NCBI RefSeq assembly: GCF_036785885.1
Contig: NC_092324.1
Location: 25,223,001-25,287,000, forward strand
Source of the DNA: Coffea arabica
Lineage: Eukaryota > Streptophyta > Magnoliopsida > Gentianales > Rubiaceae
Direction: 5' to 3'
Length of the DNA stretch: 64,000 nucleotides
In this document: positions 60,671 through 64,000 of the stretch, piece after piece
How positions within the stretch are numbered: position 1 is the stretch's first letter
How the letters are laid out: each line of letters begins with the position of its first letter
The notes under the pieces: model-generated
The model's database searches: none
What the model was told of the DNA's origin: nothing
What the model saw: the letters and a program-made list of their open reading frames with translations, nothing else
Translations under genes and position numbers: made by a program

Positions 60671-61813
60671 TGGAATATTTTGGAATATTAGAGGGGTAGC
60701 AAAAGCACCTAATCTAAGAAGATTGATTAAACTAGTACGGCTTCATCATGCTCATTTTGTTGTGATTTTGTGAGCCAAAATTAGACGTATCTAAAATTGA
60801 GTCCATTCGTTTACGTTTATTATTTGATTATGTGTTTGTTAATTGCTCGAGTGATATTTGGGTATTCTATAGTAGGCCTTTTGTTTGCTCGATCGTTGAT
60901 AGTTCGGATCAGCATATTTCTCTAGATGTTCAAAGTCCATTGCTCCCTAGTCCAATTGTCACGTCCTTTGTTCATGCAAAGTGCTCAGTGGAGGAGCACA
61001 AAGAGTTATGGTGTTCCTTATTACATGATAAACCTAGATTACTTTCTTGGTGTATTGGGGGTGACTTTAACGTCATATTGGCACCTCATGAAAAACGGGA
61101 GGGGGGGGGGGGGTCGTCCATTTGCTATAGCGGAAGGGGCGGATTTTATGTCTTTCATGGAGGAGGCTGGGGTTTTTGATGTAGGCTTTTCAGGAGCTAG
61201 CTTTACATCGTCTAATAATCGGCGGAGTAGAGCTAGGATTTCAAAAAGGTTGGACAGATTTTTAGTCAATGGGTCTTGTTTGGATCTCTCTAACGCCATT
61301 TCTGTGTTTCACTTGGTAAGACATCTCTCGGATCATGCACTATTGAAGATTTCGTTTTCGACTCGGTCAGATAATAAACCTCGGCCATTCCGCTTCTTGA
61401 ATGTTTGGACTACCAAACTAGAATTCTTGTAGGTGATTCGCTAGGCTTGGAATCAAGATGTGAGTGGATCTCCGTTGCACGTTTTGTGCTCTAAATTATT
61501 GGCAACGAGGAAGGCTATTCAATCATGGAACAAGCAACACTTTGGGAACGTTATCGATGCTGTACGTTTTGCGGAAATGGCGGTCCAACGAGTAGAGGAG
61601 GTTGTGGATCAAGATGATTCAGAAGAGTGTCAGATTGAGCTCAATAAGGCACAGGCAGAGCTGCGGCATGCACTGTCAGTTGAAGAGCAGTTTTGGAGGC
61701 CAAAGGCCAGGGTCAAATGGTTTTGTCATGGAGATAGCAATTCAAGGTATTTTCTTGCGGTAGTAAGGCAGAGACGGGTTCAAGGAATGATACACTGCAT
61801 CAAAAAGTCCAAC
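60669..61813 (+). pseudogene. LINE ORF2, endonuclease part, broken
   Basis: ORF2 begins at the ATG at 60669, overlapping the ORF1 stop, with INGIFWNIRGVAKAPNLRRL, the start of an APE-type endonuclease. A stop follows at about 60768. Later blocks are GGDFNVILAPHEK (61062), a shift at a run of about 14 G (61089-61104), GVFDVGFSGASFTSSNN, KRLDRFLVN, and HLSDHALLKI with the catalytic SDH. A further stop lies near 61430. The last open part (61460-61813) is the linker before RT, with QSWNKQHFGN and FWRPKARVKWFCHGDSNS. The LTR at 61814 cuts the frame. The endonuclease would nick the target DNA; this copy is dead. Confidence 0.85.
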
Positions 61814-64000
61814 TGTGAGAACCCGTAAATTTTTCTTAATTTATATTATTTTATTTTATTTCCTCGCATGCATTTTTCTTCACTATATCCTATTATTTTG
61901 ATTTTTTTCAGAGATTTTATAAGTGAGTAGAGTTTTTAAATCATTTTCCTAGTATAAGTTAGTCCATATTAAATTTGAAGTGCGTTATGGACGTGGGACC
62001 CGCTAGTGCGGTCAGTGTGATAAAAACTTTGATGATTAGTTGAAATTTTGCAAAGGAATATTATTTTACAAGGTGTTAGGAGATGATTAGAGATTAGTTA
62101 AATAGATTAACCATTGGGAGAAAGAAGAAAAGCTTAAACCCTAAAAGGAGCCAAGTGTCACTACACTATTGGAAGATGGATTTTGACCAAGCTTATTTAA
62201 CTTTCCTAAACTTCAATTTTGACCAAAATTACTTCCCTTCCTTGTCTTCCTTGGCCGAATTCCTTGAGGAGAAAAACAAGAGGAAAACCTTCAACTCCAA
62301 CTCCATTTTCTTGTTCAATCTTGAGTTTCAACCAACCAAATCACAAACTACTCCATAAAAGTTGTTTACTAAGGAGGATTAAAGCTTGTAGTGGAGTGAG
62401 TTTGGGAGGAAAGATACTAAGCTATCATTTTCTGGAGGTTCCAAGGTAATTTGCTAAGAAAATTCCTCTTTGCTTCTAATAGTTGCAAATTAGTGGTTTA
62501 AATTTGTAGTTTTGGTAGTTTTATGAGCATATTTCATAGTTGAAGTAGTATTATGGAAATTTTAGTTTTTTTGGTGAATATTCTGCCCTCATATGAAGCT
62601 TAATGATTAGCCATGGTTTGCTAGTTTTGTTATGTGATAAACTAGTGCATTATGTGCTAGATGGACTTGCCTAAAGAAATTTCTAGCCTTAACTCCAATT
62701 TTCCAGCTTTAAGGATGAATCTGTTCTGTTCTGACCTGTTTAATTTGTCCATGTTAGAGGCCGAATCAGGCTCAGGTCAAAACATGAAAGTTTTAGCAAA
62801 TGGTGTTAACTAGTTGCCTGCAAAATTTCAGCTCAATCGGAGCACTGTAGCTTGTAAAATAATTGAAATACCCTTGACTGCCCACAAGTCTTGTTTCACG
62901 GACAGTTTTCTGTTCTCTCTGAGATTTTAATTTTTGACCATGAAAATGCATGATTTGTCTTTGGAGGTTTTCATAAGAAATGTAGATATATGTATTGGCT
63001 TCGAAACGCCACAAGATTCGTCTCAATCCGATAAGTGTAGCTTCAGTTGTAGTTATCATGCCGAAAGGTGTATTTTATAGCCTATGATTTGTATGTGCAA
63101 ATGTGGTTGAATTGAGATGGTATTGGTGTTGTTTATAGGGTGGAAAGTAAAGGAATTTAGGGGGTATGCTGTCCAATTTTTTTGGGGATATTGGATTCTT
63201 TTGAGTTTGGTTTGATTTGGGGTATAAATGAAGGGCTTTTGGGTCGTTCAAGCCCTAGGTCCTCCCATTACCTTTTCGTTCCCAAAATCACGCTTTTACA
63301 CCTTTGCATTCGTAGTTCATTTGGATAGGCATACGACTTGTAGTTGAGTTCCATTTGTGAATGTTGTTCCCATAGGAACCATAGTTGTTTTACTTTGATC
63401 GTTTATAGGACGTACCAGTGATCCAGGAAGTACTTCGAGAGAAAACGTTTGAATTTGTTTTACTTGAACTGGTGAGTGTACCACTCCCCTCATTTGTTGC
63501 TTAACTTGGTTTCTGCTCATGCAATCTGTGATTTGAATGACTGTACTATCTGTTTATTCTGTTTGAGACGAGGGTGTACTTTATCAAATTCGTTCTCTTG
63601 TCTGTATGCCTATTTACTGTGAAAATTTGAATTTGTTACCTGTGCTTAATCTGCTGTCGTTTGGACGTTGCACCCAACGACCTTTCTGTTACCTTTGAGC
63701 TCAAATCCTGTGGCTAGTTACTCGAGTCGAGCCGGCAAGGGCCTGGTCGATTAGATAACGAACTACGATAGTCTGTTTCTAGGAAATTTTTGAATATTGG
63801 AGACTCTGGATTTCCGCTATATTCGAGTATTACCACTTCTGTTTCTTTTGAGGTGTTCGGATCCGGTAAGGGGTATGTTTGGTGGATGAAATTTGGTGTA
63901 AAGTGGGGTCTATGGACATGTTTGTTCTATATACGTTGACGGAGAGTCAACGGGTTTGGATCAAGTACTGCAATGGAAATTTTGGCTCTTGTATCCTTTT
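61814..64000 (+). mobile_element. LTR (LTR D) of the solo-LTR superfamily, right end outside window
   Basis: It starts TGTGAGAACCCG at 61814, inside LINE ORF2. It carries the family landmarks: gacgtgggacccgctagtgcgg (61990, also in LTR C at 44918), aaacatgaaagtttta near 62778, caatcggagcactgta near 62835, a TATA-like ggtataaatg near 63220, donor ggtgagtg at 63472, gtgtactttatc near 63573, the block ggtcgattagata near 63746, and gttgacggagagtcaac at 63935. The acceptor and end block are expected just past 64000. Whether it is solo or the first LTR of a full element cannot be seen. Confidence 0.85.

Larger units (their letters stand above)
49141..61813 (+). mobile_element. L1-type LINE, split by a CACTA element and cut by an LTR
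   Basis: ORF1 with a DUF4283-like domain and CCHC knuckle is followed, beyond the CACTA at 50651-60457, by the end of ORF1 and the start of ORF2 (endonuclease). This is the order of plant L1 LINEs. The left boundary is approximate: a pyrimidine-rich leader precedes the ATG at 49246. The right part, with RT and poly(A) tail, is displaced by the LTR at 61814 and lies outside the window if it survives. Confidence 0.85.

Overview
The window is nuclear DNA of a flowering plant, most likely a eudicot. It is almost entirely transposable elements, nested inside each other, with decayed pieces of plant genes carried in some of them. The plant origin rests on the element lineages (Ogre/Tat Ty3-gypsy, CACTA, Mutator-like, hAT, L1-type LINE), on GT-AG introns, and on recognisable fragments of plant genes (SPIKE1, an RLCK-VII kinase, RPL4, CER3/WAX2-like and a RING-variant protein). 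I see no intact single-copy host gene, no rRNA or tRNA gene and no CRISPR array. The species cannot be told from the sequence alone.

Positions 1-23511 are one giant Ogre-like LTR retrotransposon. Its left end lies about 748 bp outside the window, so its full length would be near 24.3 kb. In order it has a truncated 5' LTR (1-5021), a tRNA primer site, an extra upstream ORF1 (6236-7738), gag-protease (8098-11450), a 282-bp intron, pol with RT, two RNase H domains and integrase (11733-15213, one in-frame stop), a 3' region with a 30-copy tandem array, a purine-rich tract and the full 5.77-kb 3' LTR (17743-23511). By eye the LTRs differ by only about 4 substitutions and 4 one-base indels in 5 kb, so the insertion is very recent. 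It landed inside an older LTR, whose right part is 23512-26039.

Positions 26040-49140 hold a mixed set of insertions. There are two complete solo LTRs of one superfamily with perfect 5-bp target duplications (26833-29889 and 44722-47142). A Pack-MULE-like element (32485-34058) carries a SPIKE1 gene fragment with an intron. A 2-kb LTR element of TRIM/LARD type (35396-37440) has an initiator-Met primer site. There are also a TAA-flanked TIR element (37662-38906), two hAT-type elements (39156-39561 and 42171-43569) and a long imperfect hairpin (47844-48733). The stretches between are AT-rich and non-coding.

Positions 49140-61813 are an L1-type LINE split by a 9.8-kb CACTA transposon (50651-60457, 3-bp duplication ATT). 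The CACTA has no transposase. Between its subterminal repeats it carries pieces of at least four recognisable unrelated plant genes (RLCK-VII kinase, RING-variant protein, RPL4, CER3-like), at least one unidentified exon, and its own hAT insertion. LINE ORF2 is then cut at 61814 by another LTR of the solo-LTR superfamily, which runs off the right edge. The most notable content is this multi-gene Pack-CACTA, the SPIKE1 Pack-MULE, the near-identical Ogre LTRs around a pol with a stop codon, and a conserved intron-like architecture shared by the solo LTRs.
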